In this document: in pieces, positions 1 through 11,791 of the stretch
How the letters are laid out: every line of letters begins with the position of its first letter
Position numbering within the stretch: position 1 is the stretch's first letter
DNA from: Phanerochaete sordida
Taxonomy: Eukaryota > Basidiomycota > Agaricomycetes > Polyporales > Phanerochaetaceae
NCBI GenBank assembly: GCA_019973155.2
Contig: BPQB01000011.1
Coordinates: forward strand, 434,001-498,000
DNA: 64,000 bases
Direction: 5' to 3'
The notes under the pieces: generated by a model
What the model was told of the DNA's origin: nothing
The model's input: the letters and a program-made list of their open reading frames with translations, nothing else
The model's database searches: none
Translations under genes and position numbers: made by a program

Positions 1-1367
1 CTTCCCGTTCTGCTGCGCGAACGCCGTCGAGTTGAGGTACGGCGCGATGACGCTGATGCCGGACGTGTGGTTCAGGTAGTTCGGGAACACCGTCTGCGGG
101 TCCTGCGGCGGGCCGAAGCCTGCATCGGGGAATGCGGCCGCGCAGTTGTCGTTGGGGTAGCTGGGCGCGATGAGTGGGTTGCGCGAGGAGGAAATAGAGG
201 AACCTACTGCTCGACGGCGAGCGCACCGAGGGCGCCACTGTATGCCCCTACGAAGCCAGTGTCCCACACCGATTCCGGTGACCATGGACCGCTGTTCACG
301 CTGGGTGCGACAAGGTTATTGCGCGTCGGTATCTGGGCATCGTTGGCAATAGCCTGTACGACAGTGCCAAACTCGTTGAAGTAGTCTTGCTGACTATAAG
401 TCAGAGCGCGGGCTTTATGTCTGGCAGTTGCCGTGTAAGTCGCCGAATTCTAGCCCTTGGACACAAACATGGCTCACGTCGCGTAGAGATCGGGCTCATT
501 CCCGAGCTGGAAGCCTAGCAGATTATCCCCGAGGATCGCTTCCCCCGCTTCTGCAATACCCAAACGGAGGTTTGTTGTATCGTTGAACGGGATGCCTAGC
601 AAAATATATTTAATCTCCACCTTGCAAGAAATTCACCGAGAAGCATTACCAAGGTACCACTTGACCGGTAGCAGCGACGAGACGTTGGCCATCATATACA
701 GGATCTCGGGGGTGAATATGAGGGTCGGTGTTTGCGTCTATACGCATCAGTGAGCCAGCGTCTGTTTCGAAGTGCACGCGAGACTTACAGGATTCGTCGT
801 ATTAGCCTTGTCCTTTTCGATCGCTTTGCCATCGGGCAGGCTGTCCACGAGTGTCGCCGTCTCCTGACTGTTGCCTCCGACGCGAATGACGACACGCCCA
901 GCACGCTGGGCAACGATCGCCATGAGATTCAAAAACGCCACGTTGATGAATGTCGCATTGATTCCAACTGTGCCAAGAACCCAGCTGAGCCCGCCTGTAT
1001 CCAAGAAAGAAAATAAAGGCACCACGCACCGACCTGGTTCACGACACTGAACTCGATCGAGAACCCGTAGAAGCCGCCCTGCTGCTGGATCGAGAGCCCC
1101 ACAACGTCCGCAGCGCTCTGCTGCACGCCGACGGCGAACTGCGTCGGCGGGGGCGGCTGCGGGACGGGCGGCGCCTGGAGCTGGACGTTGTTGTACGCGG
1201 GGACGGCGGTGTACGCGACGGCGGGCGCGGCGGTGCTCTGCGATGCGCCGGCGGTGCCATCGACGAGCGGCTGCTGCGCGCCGTTGAGGCCGTAGACCGT
1301 GACCTGCGCGTGCGCGCGCGGCAGGCACAGCAGCGCGAGTGCGAGTGCAGAGTGCCAAGGGCGCATG
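1..1367 (-). CDS. Secreted GH79 family glycoside hydrolase (beta-glucuronidase-like), 5' part, cut by window edge
   Basis: The gene runs leftwards and leaves the window, so the C-terminus is missing. The start at 1367 gives an N-terminal signal peptide (MRPWHSALALALLCLPRAHA) followed by a beta-rich N-terminal domain. Exons visible on the minus strand are about 1367-1030, 994-789, about 738-655, 600-480, 400-210 and 165-1, separated by 35-80 nt introns; the outer limits of the later exons are approximate. Recognisable blocks in order are GFYGFSIEFSVVNQV, RVGGNSQETATLVDS, FTPEILYMM, then FQLGNEPDLY. The Glu of the NEP motif is the expected acid/base catalyst of this clan A family; the nucleophile would lie beyond the window. 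GH79 enzymes are retaining and remove glucuronic acid from arabinogalactan proteins or proteoglycans outside the cell. Family assignment is firm; substrate is inferred. Confidence 0.85.
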
Positions 1368-4300
1368 GGGGCGGGACGAGAGGATGGGGCCGCCCCGGGG
1401 GGAGGGAGGGGCTCGCTCAGGGGCCTGCGCCTGCTGCGATCGCACGCTGCGCAGGCGGGCACGCACTGCGTCCGTGCGACCTAGGCGGTAGTGCAGGCTC
1501 AGCGCGCCTCGTGGAGTGCCCGGTTGACCGCGTTTCAGCAGGGACGTTTTCTATATTTGACCAACCTTGGTCAGGGCTGACGCCGCTCGCGACTACATAC
1601 CGGTCCGCAGGGAGTACAGCGAGTCTGCTGAGCGCAGAGATGCCTGTGCTGAGCAACGATGGACATACGTAGACTAGCGTATTCGTCTATAACAAGTCTT
1701 TGAGGTCACGGTCAGCACAGGAAGCCAGCATTTAGAAATAGATACTCACTGCGGAAGCGGGATGTGTGGGAAACCGGATGGGGTGGCCGGAAGCGCCACT
1801 GCAACTACTACACTTGCCTTTTACGGATAAAAGGTTCGAAGCGTCGGGCTTGGCGCCTGTTCCGCGAGTTACCCAGTGACCGCAGACTGCGGAAGTTCAC
1901 AGTGCGATGAGTGCCCACAAACTTTGCTTGATGTACAAAGTGTCGTATAATGCGACAGCGACGCATACTGGCATAGCGGCCCAAGGATCACTATATGATG
2001 GCTGGTTATCGACAAACTAGCAAATTGTGAGCCCCATCTACTCACTAAAAGTATTCGTACTTCCGCCACGACGTGTCGGACGAGCTATTCATAGATTCAA
2101 GAGCGACCACTGGTAGTGGTTACTTGAGATCCTAACATATCCATTCAGCGCTCAAGCTGGCTCACTATGAATAGGCCGGGATCTCTGCGGGCCGCTGCCG
2201 TACGGGTCTGTGGTAGGGACTGTTCAAAGGTAAGTTAGAACTCAACAGGGCAGAGGGCAAGCCTCGCCACAGCTCAAATCTGACACAGAAGAGCCCCAAG
2301 GCTGCAGTACCGTAACGCCTGACGGAACGGCGTGTGCGGTGCTGGGCCCTGCCGGCATCGCCTGCCACTGCACCGCTGCAGCCGCCAGATCACCAGCCCA
2401 GCGCACCGGGTGCGCAGCGCGCAGATACACAGACCTGGACACGCCCCAGCTCTCGCGGCAGCCCAGCCGCCAGCGGAACGCACCCGCGCGGCGCACACGC
2501 ATCCGCGCACGGCATCCCGCTCCCACGCGCGCGCCCTGCACGCAGAGATCGCATCGGCGGACGTGGGGCGGACGCACGCAGGGGCATGGCGCGCGAGCCG
2601 CATTGTCCGCGGCGCCCCGCCGGCCTGGGCCTCCCACGCGCGTGCGGGATCTCGTTCTCGTGCGCCTCGCGAACGCGGTGCGCCGCGCGCTGCGGCGGAG
2701 ATCCCGGCGGCGATGGGCGCGAGGGGGCTCGATGGCGCAGAGGGGCGGGGGTGCGCGGCGGCAGGGAGGCAGCGCAATGTCTCAGAGCGGGGCGGGCTGG
2801 GGGCGCGGAAGGCGTGCGCGCGATGCGCGCGGACGCCGTGCCCAGGGGCAGAGGGCGCACCCAGCTCTCGTCCCGCCTGGTACCCTGGCGTCAAAGGCAC
2901 CCAGTGACAGATGCGTTCTGCAGACCCATTGAGTGCGGTTCTGCCATCTGTCGGGATGCGTGATGTAATGATCCTGGGACGTGGTGGCTTATTCATGTGC
3001 GCTGGTGCGGCGGACGTGTATGGGAAGACGGGGGCCCACGGGACTCGTGATTATCTGACTGGGAATGGAGGACAGCACCGACAGTGCTGGGCTCTGAGGT
3101 CTAGGGAAATAAATACCAAAGAAACCACCTTGTGCTGGTGAGTCCTGCGAGTTTCTCGTACCAGCGACGTGGTATGCACAGGTGACCGTGAAGTGCTGTG
3201 TTCATTCTACTAGAGTTTGAGCAGTTCTGGCTTTCGGACTGTCGACTAAGGATGTCATTGTACATAATGTCTTGACGAAGGGAACTACAGTATAAGGCTT
3301 CGCGGTGGAACCATGACCGCAGCTATGCCGACACGGACGGTATTGGGATGCTGGAAACGGACATGCTTACCTTCATGTAGGAGTCGCTCCGGATGTATAC
3401 AGCGCTCTGGCCTTGCTACCTGCGCTCGCAGATGCATCGGGCAGAAAAAGAGCTTACCTCGCATCTGCGTTACCCGGCGGATCAGCACGCAAATATATCC
3501 CGTAAGTCCGAGACTCGCTTAGGGGGGATGACGCGTGCAGGACGGGGCAGGAGGCTGCAGCGCGCGGAGGAGAACCTTGAGCCAGTCTGACTGGGAGGGT
3601 GGGAAACCGGGCCCGGCTAGGCACGCGCGACCCGAGCCCAGGGATTCGGTCCGCGGGCAGCCGGACGCGCCGGGGAGCGCGCGTGCCGAGAAAAGCGGTC
3701 CCGCGTCGCTCATTGGCCGCCTGCCGAATCTGTCCATCAGCCCGAACCCGGAACGGCCGCATGCTCCTGCTGCCGCGCGGGCCCAGGACCCCACAAGCGG
3801 GACCCCTCCTGCCTCCCAGGGCCCCCGCCGCCTGCCGCCCACGCCGCCGCTGCATCACGGCCCGCATCGCGACACAAAGACGTGCCCCGACGGGGAACAC
3901 AATTGTCACCGTGTGTGTGCGTTGTCGCCTGCTCGCCGCTATTGTTGTCGGCGACGGCGCGACGAGCAGGGGCACATGCGGCCGCCGGCGGACGGGGCGC
4001 CGTCCGACGCTCGGGGTCCGCGCAGGCTGGGCGCTCGCGGCGGCGACCTCGTGCAGCACGCGTCCCGCAGGACCCGGGGGCTTGGGTCGGGGGTGTGGGA
4101 GCGCTTTGGTGGATATGGGCAGGGGGGCGATCGCAGCCCCATCGCGGCCGCGCATGGCGACCGTCGTGCAGAGCTCGCGAGAGCACGCCCAGGAAACAAT
4201 GGGCTCGACGCGCGGGCAGACAAGGGCTCGCAGGAGCGTGGGGGCACGAGGAGGGCCGGAATGGAGAGCCAACGCCACGGACTGGGGTCCTCCTGATACG

Positions 4301-4496
4301 TGTTGGCGCCGGGTTCTGGGAACACCATCGGTGTGATGAAACGGCCAGGGGCGTGGGATCACAGATAGCGTTTCCCTGCCCGCTCTTCTTGAGCCCCCGC
4401 CCTGCCCCTCTCCCCTCCCCAACCGCCATCTGCGCCCTCGCCGTCGGACGCAGCACCCTCGCAGCCACCCCCACCCCCCACGGCGCCCACGCCACC
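1368..4496. other. Long intergenic stretch, no gene recognised
   Basis: About 3.1 kb lie between the divergent GH79 and velvet starts. Two blocks (about 2300-2900 and 3530-4450) are very GC-rich and therefore open in several frames on both strands at once, without any recognisable domain, splice pattern or codon bias favouring one frame. The sequence between them is of ordinary composition. It probably holds the two promoters and a velvet leader; nothing more can be supported. Confidence 0.5.
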
Positions 4497-7400
4497 ATGG
4501 ACGACGAGCAGCCCCAGTTCATACACAGCACCCTCGTCACCGAGCCCTATGACAGAGAGAACCTGTGAGTACTTTTCTCCCCCGTCCTCTCCCTTGGATG
4601 CGTCAGACCCGAATCCATGTCCCTGGGCCCTTTCCCTCCTCCCCCCTCTCCGCCCTCGAATCCACGATATAACCACCACCATCGTCCAACACGTCGCCTT
4701 CCCCACTCCCTTGCACGCTTTCAGCCTCGTCCCCGGCGCTTTGTGCATCACACGGCGAGCAGACTGAACACAGCGGATACTCATGCGGCCCTATGACTCC
4801 AGGGAATACGAGCTCCTCGTCCGTCAGGAGCCCAAGCAAGCTCGGATGTGCGGTGTCGGCGGCAAAGGTGCGTCATTTCGCGCTCTGCTCTCCGGGCTGC
4901 ACCTCGCTCACCACGCCGCTTCCCCTGCTCCCCTCCCCGGGCTGCACCATCACCGACGCCATCACGCCTTCTTCCGACATTGCTGCGTATCGCCGGCCCT
5001 CGCTACGCGTCCCACCGCTCCCCCTCCCCGCCACCCACCGCCCCCGCCCGTGCCCGCCTGACACCCGTGCCCGCGCACGCCCTCCAGCCGACCGCCGCCC
5101 CATCGACCCCCCGCCAATCGTGCAGCTGCGCGTGCTCGACCGCTCGACGCGCCGCGAGCGCTCGCTCGGCGGGCACCGCGACGACGGCGACGCAAGCGGC
5201 TCGCGCGACAGCTCGCCCGGTGCGCCCCCCGCGCCCTCTCCCTCGTTCGCACACTGACAGCCTCAGCAGGCCCCGCCGGCGGCTCGCAGTCGTACCTGCA
5301 GAACCCGTACTACTTCATGTTCGCCGCGCTCGCGAAGCCGGACGAGGACGTCGAGCTGCACTGGCTCAAGGTGCGTGTGCCCTGCCCCCGTGTCCATGTG
5401 CCCGCCCTTGTCCTGCTGCTTCTCCCGGCCCCCCACCGCGCGCGCCCGCGCCCCCCGTGTCTTTGTCCCGCGCGCGCCGCACCCCGATATGGGCAGCGTT
5501 GTCGCGCCTACTGCCCCCGCGCCCTGCTATCGACGCCCGTGTTCTGCATGGAACGAAAGCGAACCCTGCACGCCTGGACTGGGGCATCGCCCGAGCGCAC
5601 GTTACGAGTGCAGAACGGGAGGAAGAATCGCGGGCGCCACGTGCCCCGGGGCGGCGGGCGCGCCCCGGGCCCGAGGATCAGCGCTGCCCAGCACCCGCGA
5701 TTCCGGGCGCCCCTGCCCCCGATGCTCGGCAGCGCTGGTCGCTGGGCGGGGGCGCTCCGCAAAGAGCTTTGTTCGCATGCGGGGGCGAAATGCGCTGAGG
5801 CTGTGCGACGCTTGGGCTGGCGGGTTGCTGTGGGACATACTTCGGGAAGCGGCTGTCGTGGCGGAACGACCATCATGCTCTGGGCCCCTGTTCAAGATGC
5901 ACACTTGGTGCCATCCTGCTTGTCGTTCCTTCGCGCCATGTTGATGCTCTCTCTTCCTTGTTTCCGCGCCCTCAATTGATCCTGGACAGCAATACTGACA
6001 CGATGTCTGTTTCCAGGACGGGAAGACAAAGTGCACGACAGGTTCGGTCGTGTCCTCCCTCTACCACCTCAAGGATGCGGAAAACGCCAACGAGGATGCC
6101 GGATTCTTCGTGTTTCCGGATCTCAGCGTCAGGACAGAAGGCAGTTACCGGCTAAAGCTCAGCCTTTTTGAAGTGGTAGGGTGAGTGAACTCTCCGCTCT
6201 TGCGCATACATGCAATGTTCATTGAACCTTTTTGAATGAAGATCACACGTATATCACTGCAAGTCAATCTTCTCCGCCCCCTTTTACGTTTACACTGCGA
6301 AAAAGTTCCCAGGAATGGAAGGTGCGTAGACTTAGTGCCGCGGAGGTTCAGTTAATTATGGATCCAATGCTCACGGGCTCCCCGTCCCACAGAGTCCACG
6401 CCGCTCTCATGCTCACTCGCGGACCAGGGCATCAAAATCCGCATCCGGAAGGACATCCGCGTCCGCAAAAGGCCAGCGCAGGCCCTCGACGCGCCCACGC
6501 CGCTGCCCATGCCCGTGCCGGTCCCGCTCGGCCCTGTTCCCGGAACGCAGGCGCCGCCACCGAATCCGGGGGGAATCAGCGTCGGGATGGGCCCCGCGCC
6601 CGTGCCGCTGGGCCCCGTCCCCGACGCGCCGCCCGCCGCAGGCCAGACCGTCTTCCCGAGCAGCAGCGGCGCGCCCGTGCGCCTCGACCCGCCCGACCGC
6701 GACGACGATGACCGGCGCGACTACGAGCGCGAGCGCGACCGGGGGCGCGACCGCGAGCGGGAGAGGGAGCGGGAGAGGGAGCGCGAGCGCAGCGTCGACA
6801 CTGAACGCCGGAACTCCATTGGCATCGGCGAGCGCAGGGGGAGCTCGCGGCGGGACAGCATCAACGAGCGTGCGCCGAAGCGCGCGAGGGACGACGCGTA
6901 CGCGCCGTCGGACGAGCCGAGCTCGGCCGTGATGCACTCGAGCCCCGTCTCCTCGTCCGCGCAGGTGCAGCCGCACCAGCCGTACCCGCAACACCAGCCG
7001 CAGTGGCCGCCGCTCGACCCGTCGCTGCACCCGCCGCCACCACCCCCACACGCCCCGCCTGCACACGCCGCGCACCCGCCTGACCCGCACGCGCACCACT
7101 ACTCGCCATACGACTCGCGATACCCGCCGCCGCCGCCACCGGCCGCGCCAGGGCACTATGCCGGGTACGACCAGCACCCGCCGCCGCCGCACGCTGCACA
7201 CCCGTCGCACCCCGCGCACCCGCCGCCGCCGCCCGGACACCAGTACATGCCGCCGCCCTCACACCTGCCGTATTCGCACCCGAGCCAAGCACCCGCGCCT
7301 GGCCCGGCCGGCGCGCCGCCACCGCCGCCCCAGTACTCGACGTACCCGCCGCCGCCCGCCCAGGGCGGCTGGAGCGCACCGCCAGCGCACCAGCAGCCCG

Positions 7401-8416
7401 CGCGGTACGATCCGTACGCGCATTATCCGCCACCGCCGCCCGCGCATCCGAGCCAGCAGCACCCCGGGCAGCACGCACCGCCGCCGCCTCCACATGCGCA
7501 GCGGTACGACTACTCGCAGGGCTACGGCGCGCCGCCGCCGCCGCCGCATCACCAGCAGTACAGCCAGAACGGGTACTACGACCACGCGCCGCCCCCACCG
7601 CCCCCGCCTGGTCAGCATCCTGCGCATGCTGCGCCGCACCATGCGCCGCCGCCGCCCCCACATGCGCCTCCGCATGGCCACCAGCAGCCGCACACCCCGC
7701 ATGGATACCACCACGGGCAGCCGCCGTCGCCGCCTCCACCCGGGCAGGTCGTCTACGACTACAACCAGGGCGGCTACCACCAGCCGCCGCCACCGCAGCA
7801 CCGCGCGAGCTACGGCGCGCCGCCGCCCCCGCCACCGCAGGCCGCGCCGCACCCCTCCCAGAGCCACTACGGCAGCTACCCCCCGCCGCCCCCGCCCGCG
7901 AGCGCAGGCGCGCCGGGCGCCGCACAGGGCTACCACCAGCCCGCGCGCCAGGGCTCCTCCGGCAGCATCCACGCGAGCCCGACGCAGAGCGCGAGCCGCT
8001 ACCAGCTCAGCACGCCCCCCGGCAGCGCGCACGCGCCCAGCTCGGGCTTCAGCGGGTACCCCGTCCCGCCGGGCGCCGTCGGCGGGCTCGGCATCGAGGG
8101 CGCGGGTGCGCCCCCGGCGCCCGCGGGCGCCCCGCCGCACGGCTGGGGCTCGCCGCCGTTCGCGGGCGCGAGCACCGCGCTGCACGCCGCGAGCTGGGCG
8201 CTGCCGCAGCAGGGCCAGGCGCAGCAGGAGCATGCGTACCGCGGCGAGTACGCGCGCGAGCCGTATGCGCGCGGGGAGTACCGCGGGGCGGGCGGGCGCG
8301 GGATCGAGCTGGCGCCGCTGCGGAGTGCGACGCCGCCCGGCGGCGGGCGTGACATCGAGCGGGGCGGGAGCGCGAAGAAGAATCCGTTGAGTATTGGGAG
8401 TATTATCGATGAGTGA
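4497..8416 (+). CDS. Velvet-domain transcription regulator, VeA-like, with long Pro/His-rich tail
   Basis: Seven exons join in frame to 877 residues: 4497-4564, 4803-4867, 5088-5219, 5270-5370, 6017-6180, 6242-6321, 6393-8416. The ATG at 4497 sits in a good context (gccaccATGg). The velvet domain covers about residues 24-225: [16 protein letters not shown], then [14 protein letters not shown], the NPYYFMFA and [10 protein letters not shown] blocks, [12 protein letters not shown] and finally KKFPGMEESTPL with [11 protein letters not shown]. The last block resembles VeA more than VelB or VosA. Velvet proteins bind DNA through this NF-kappaB-like fold and couple development with secondary metabolism. 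After the domain come an Arg/Glu repeat (about residues 312-337), a low-complexity region of Pro runs with His, Tyr and Gln (about 413-706), and a Gly/Ala/Ser tail. Intron 4 is unusually long (646 nt). The VeA subtype is inferred. Confidence 0.88.
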
Positions 8417-9037
8417 GCGTGCGCGTGGTGGGGCCTGCTCGCCGCTGTTATTGTTATTCGCTGTGCCCTGCTTTCTGCCTGCGCGACATGTTACCCCGTG
8501 CGCCGCCGTCGTCGCAGCGTCTTGCATCTTGTCACTTTTTTTCGTTCGCAGTTCTCGCTGTGCGGTCTCCTTGTCGCACGTTTCCGCCACGCTCGTTATT
8601 ACCGCATCTTGTCTTTTTCGTCGCGCGCGCCCGCTGGTGTCTGCGCAGTCGTCGTTGCTGGAGATATACAAACATGTACCATATGACGGTGTATGACATT
8701 ATATGATGTTTAAGTTCCCGGTTCTGCGCGCTGTCGTCTGCTGGATGGTTGGATGGTGGTCTGGTGTACCCTGAAATGAGCGTTTGTACTCTTGCGTCGC
8801 AGGTAGCTTCGACCGGAGATGATGTTTTTGGGTGGTCGGACTGGGATACGCGCTCAGCGCTCCGATGGCGTGGTGGACGTCAAAGCGCCACAAAGTCCCC
8901 GACGCCCGATGCCTTCCCAATCCGGACATGCGCGCCTCGGGCATAAATAGGATTACGTCGCTTTGTCACGTGACTGCACCGGATACGTTGCCGTCCTCGG
9001 ACGGCGAGCGCTGCGCATCTCCATCTTCACTGCCGTC
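8417..9037. other. Intergenic, velvet 3' end to AKR1 promoter
   Basis: No coding exon is recognised. The first 250 bases are pyrimidine-rich and may be 3' UTR of the velvet gene. An AT-rich element (cataaata near 8941) lies roughly 95 nt upstream of the AKR1 start and could act as a TATA-like site. Confidence 0.4.
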
Positions 9038-11542
9038 ATGGACGACCGACCACCGAACCTGACGTCGCGCGCAGAGCCCTCCGCGAGCTCCGTCAACGCC
9101 GAGACAGCGACGGCGACACACCTCACGTTCTCGCAGGCGCTGCAGACGGTGCAGGAGCCAGATGTGAGCGGCAGTGCCTCATGGGTCCCTCCGTCCGACT
9201 CACCGCCCGCGCAGGTCAACGTCTTCGTCGCCGCCCAGCGCGGCGACGTGCCCACGCTGCGCCAGCTGATCGAGTCCGGGAAGGCGAGCGCGGGCGACCG
9301 CGACGAGCAGAACATCACGCCGCTGCACTGGGCGGCGATCAACGCGCAGGTGCCCGCGTGCCGGTACCTGCTCGAGCAGGGCGCGGAGGTCGACGCGCTC
9401 GGCGGCGACCTCGTCGCGACGCCGATGCAGTGGGCCGCGCGCAACGGGTACCTGTACGTGATCCAGCTGCTGGTCGCGCACGGCGCGGACCCGACCGTCA
9501 CCGACGCGCAGGGCTACAACACGCTCCACCTCGTCACGCACTCGTCCTCCGTCATGCCGCTGCTCTACCTCCTCCACCAGCCGATCAACGTCGACGGCAA
9601 GGACTCGCAGGGGCACACGTCGCTCATGTGGGCCGCGTACCAGGGCGATGCGCTTTCGGTCGACCTCCTCCTGAAGCACGGCGCCAGCCCGAACACGAAG
9701 GACGACGCGGGGCTCACCCCGCTGCACTGGGCCGTCGTGCGCGGAAACCGTGTGTGCATACGGAGGCTCATCGAGGCCGGGGCGGACATCACGGCGAAGG
9801 ACGGCGAGGGTAGAACGGCACGGGACATGGCGGTAGAGCTCAAGAGTCTCGGGGCGTGGAAGCGGGCATTAGAGGAGGGCGGACTCACGGAAGATGGTGT
9901 CAAAAAGAAGAAACCACTCAGCGAGGTGCGCATATATGCTGCTGCTGTGCTTCCTGTGCTTATTCCTTTGCAGCGAAACACGAAGATCGCCATCTTCATA
10001 CTACCGACCATATTCCTGTGGTTGATGTTCATGACTCTGACGATCCTCCCCTGGTTCACTGGCATTATCCTTGCCATGGCACTGTTCTTTGCCATGCACC
10101 ATGTGCGTGTTCTCCTGCTCGATATCTGGATTGCGCAGCTGATCTCGGACTAGATCGTGACGCGGGTCCTATTAGACAAGACGAACTACACCGACAGCGT
10201 TACCGCCAGCCCATACTTCGCTGGCATCATCACTGGCTCGATGGTATGGGTTGCGTATGCGTGGGTTAGCCGTTTGATACATCGTGCGTCCTATTTCCTT
10301 CCTTCCTGGGTTAGTCACTCACCGGCATACAGAGACGCAATCACACGCATTTACCCACCTCGCCTTCGCTCTGACCTTTGGTCTCTGCGCCTACAACTTC
10401 TTCCGCGCCATCAGCCTCGATCCTGGAACATGTCCAAAGCCGTCGAGCGACGCTGAGCTGAAGTCAATTATTGAAGACCTTGCGTCAGAGGGGCGCCTCA
10501 ATGGGCAGACGTTCTGCATACAGTGCATGGCGCGCAAGCCGCTGCGCTCGAAGCACTGTCGCGTCTGCGACAAGTGTATTGCTCGCCATGATCAGTACGT
10601 CGCATCCCCCTGGTTCCTATGCCTCGTGCTTACACGGGACTCCGCAGTCATTGCCCGTGGGTGTGGAACTGCAGTGAGTATCTCGTCTTCCTTTCATGCA
10701 ACTCGTACTGAAGGAATTTCGCAGTTGGCGCGGGGAATCATCGCCAGTTCCTTCTCTTCGTCCTCACCCTCGTCATCGGCATCGCACTTTTTGATTACCT
10801 CACCTTCGCATGTGAGCGATGCTTATACTCTTCACTGGAAGTCGTTCTGACCCATCCGGTAGATTTCTCATCGCTCTCGGTGCCCACGGAGCCCCCTCAC
10901 ATCTCTCCCTCATGCGTCCTTCCTTCCTACCTTTGTGCCATCACTGCGGCAGATACGTTCCTCGTTTCCGTCACCGCCTGGGCAACCCTGCAGCTTTCCT
11001 GGACGATCGTGCTGCTCATTACCCAGCTCTGGCAAGTCGCGCGCCAGATGACGACCCTCGAGGTCACCAACCTCGGCCGGTACGGCTTCATGGGCGGGCG
11101 CGGCGGCGCGAGCATGGGGCAGCAGTCGGGGCACGCGCACCAGCACGCGGGCGCGGACGACGCGGCGGGCGCGGGGCACCACCACCACCGGCACGGGCTG
11201 TGCGGCGGCGGCGGCTTCATCATGAGCCTGCTCGGCTTCGACCGCTTCACGAAGGGCAAGGCCGCGGACGGGCTCGCGCGCGCGGCGAAGGCGCCGAACC
11301 CGTTCCACCTCGGCGTCGTCGGCAACTGCAAGGACTTCTGGACGATGGGCCGCGAGCTCGGCGTCGAGTACGAGCGCCTGTACGACGTCCCGCCCGAGGG
11401 CTTCCTCGAGGCGAAGCGCCTCCGCGCGCGCGACGACGGCGAGGACCCCGCGCGCAAGTCGCTCCGCCAGACGCTCCTCATGGGCCTCGGCCTCGGCCGC
11501 GCGGCCGCGCGCAGCGGGTACGAGCCGCTCAGCCAGGTGTAG
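9038..11542 (+). CDS. AKR1: Ankyrin-repeat DHHC protein S-palmitoyltransferase (AKR1-like)
   Basis: Seven exons join to 733 residues: 9038-9925, 9974-10102, 10154-10283, 10333-10594, 10648-10673, 10725-10811, 10863-11542. The N-terminal half holds about six ankyrin repeats (TPLHWAA, TPMQWAARNG, TSLMWAAYQGD, TPLHWAVVRGN). Two adjacent hydrophobic segments follow (IAIFILPTIFLWLMF and IILAMALFFAM), then a third, a Cys-rich domain (FCIQCMARKPLRSKHCRVCDKCIARHD) and the catalytic DHHC at about 469-472, then further membrane segments. Known role of the family: Golgi/endosomal membrane enzyme that palmitoylates cytosolic proteins such as casein kinases. A His-rich stretch (about residues 598-622) sits in the C-terminal tail. 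Exon 5 is only 26 nt and carries the catalytic Cys. The ATG at 9038 was preferred over the in-frame ATG at 8963 because the intervening residues look non-coding. Confidence 0.95.
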
Positions 11543-11791
11543 GTGCGCCCGCGGACGGAAAACGGGCGCGCGGGGCTCCGGCATATCTGTACTATCTTGT
11601 TTCGCATCGCATGGACTGTCAGGCATCTCGTGTATCCTATGGCACTCACTCTCGTCTCCTGCATGTTGCTCTGAACCCCCGTGTACCCCAGAACTAATAT
11701 TTATACGCCGTGCTCGGTGCAATGGAAGTATACCCTTTTATCGGGAGGCCACAGGCGCGTCCGGCACAAACATGTCCTTCCCCCTGGGTAT
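11543..11791. other. Convergent intergenic spacer
   Basis: Short space between the 3' ends of AKR1 (+) and the FMO-like gene (-). It holds only presumptive 3' UTR sequence. Confidence 0.5.

Noticed and set aside
2274..2996. Three plus-strand and two minus-strand frames of 150-240 codons over the same bases
   Set aside because: Stop codons are simply rare at this GC content; no frame has preferred codon use, domains or splice continuity.
3454..4540. 322- and 267-codon minus-strand frames before the velvet gene
   Set aside because: Arg/Pro/Gly-rich, overlapping equally long plus-strand frames and the velvet start; no recognised homology.
6413..8671. Long open frames antisense to and overlapping the velvet Pro/His-rich exon (up to 470 codons)
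   Set aside because: They are mirror frames of GC-rich CCG/CAC repeats, full of Arg/Val or Ala/Arg runs, without domains.
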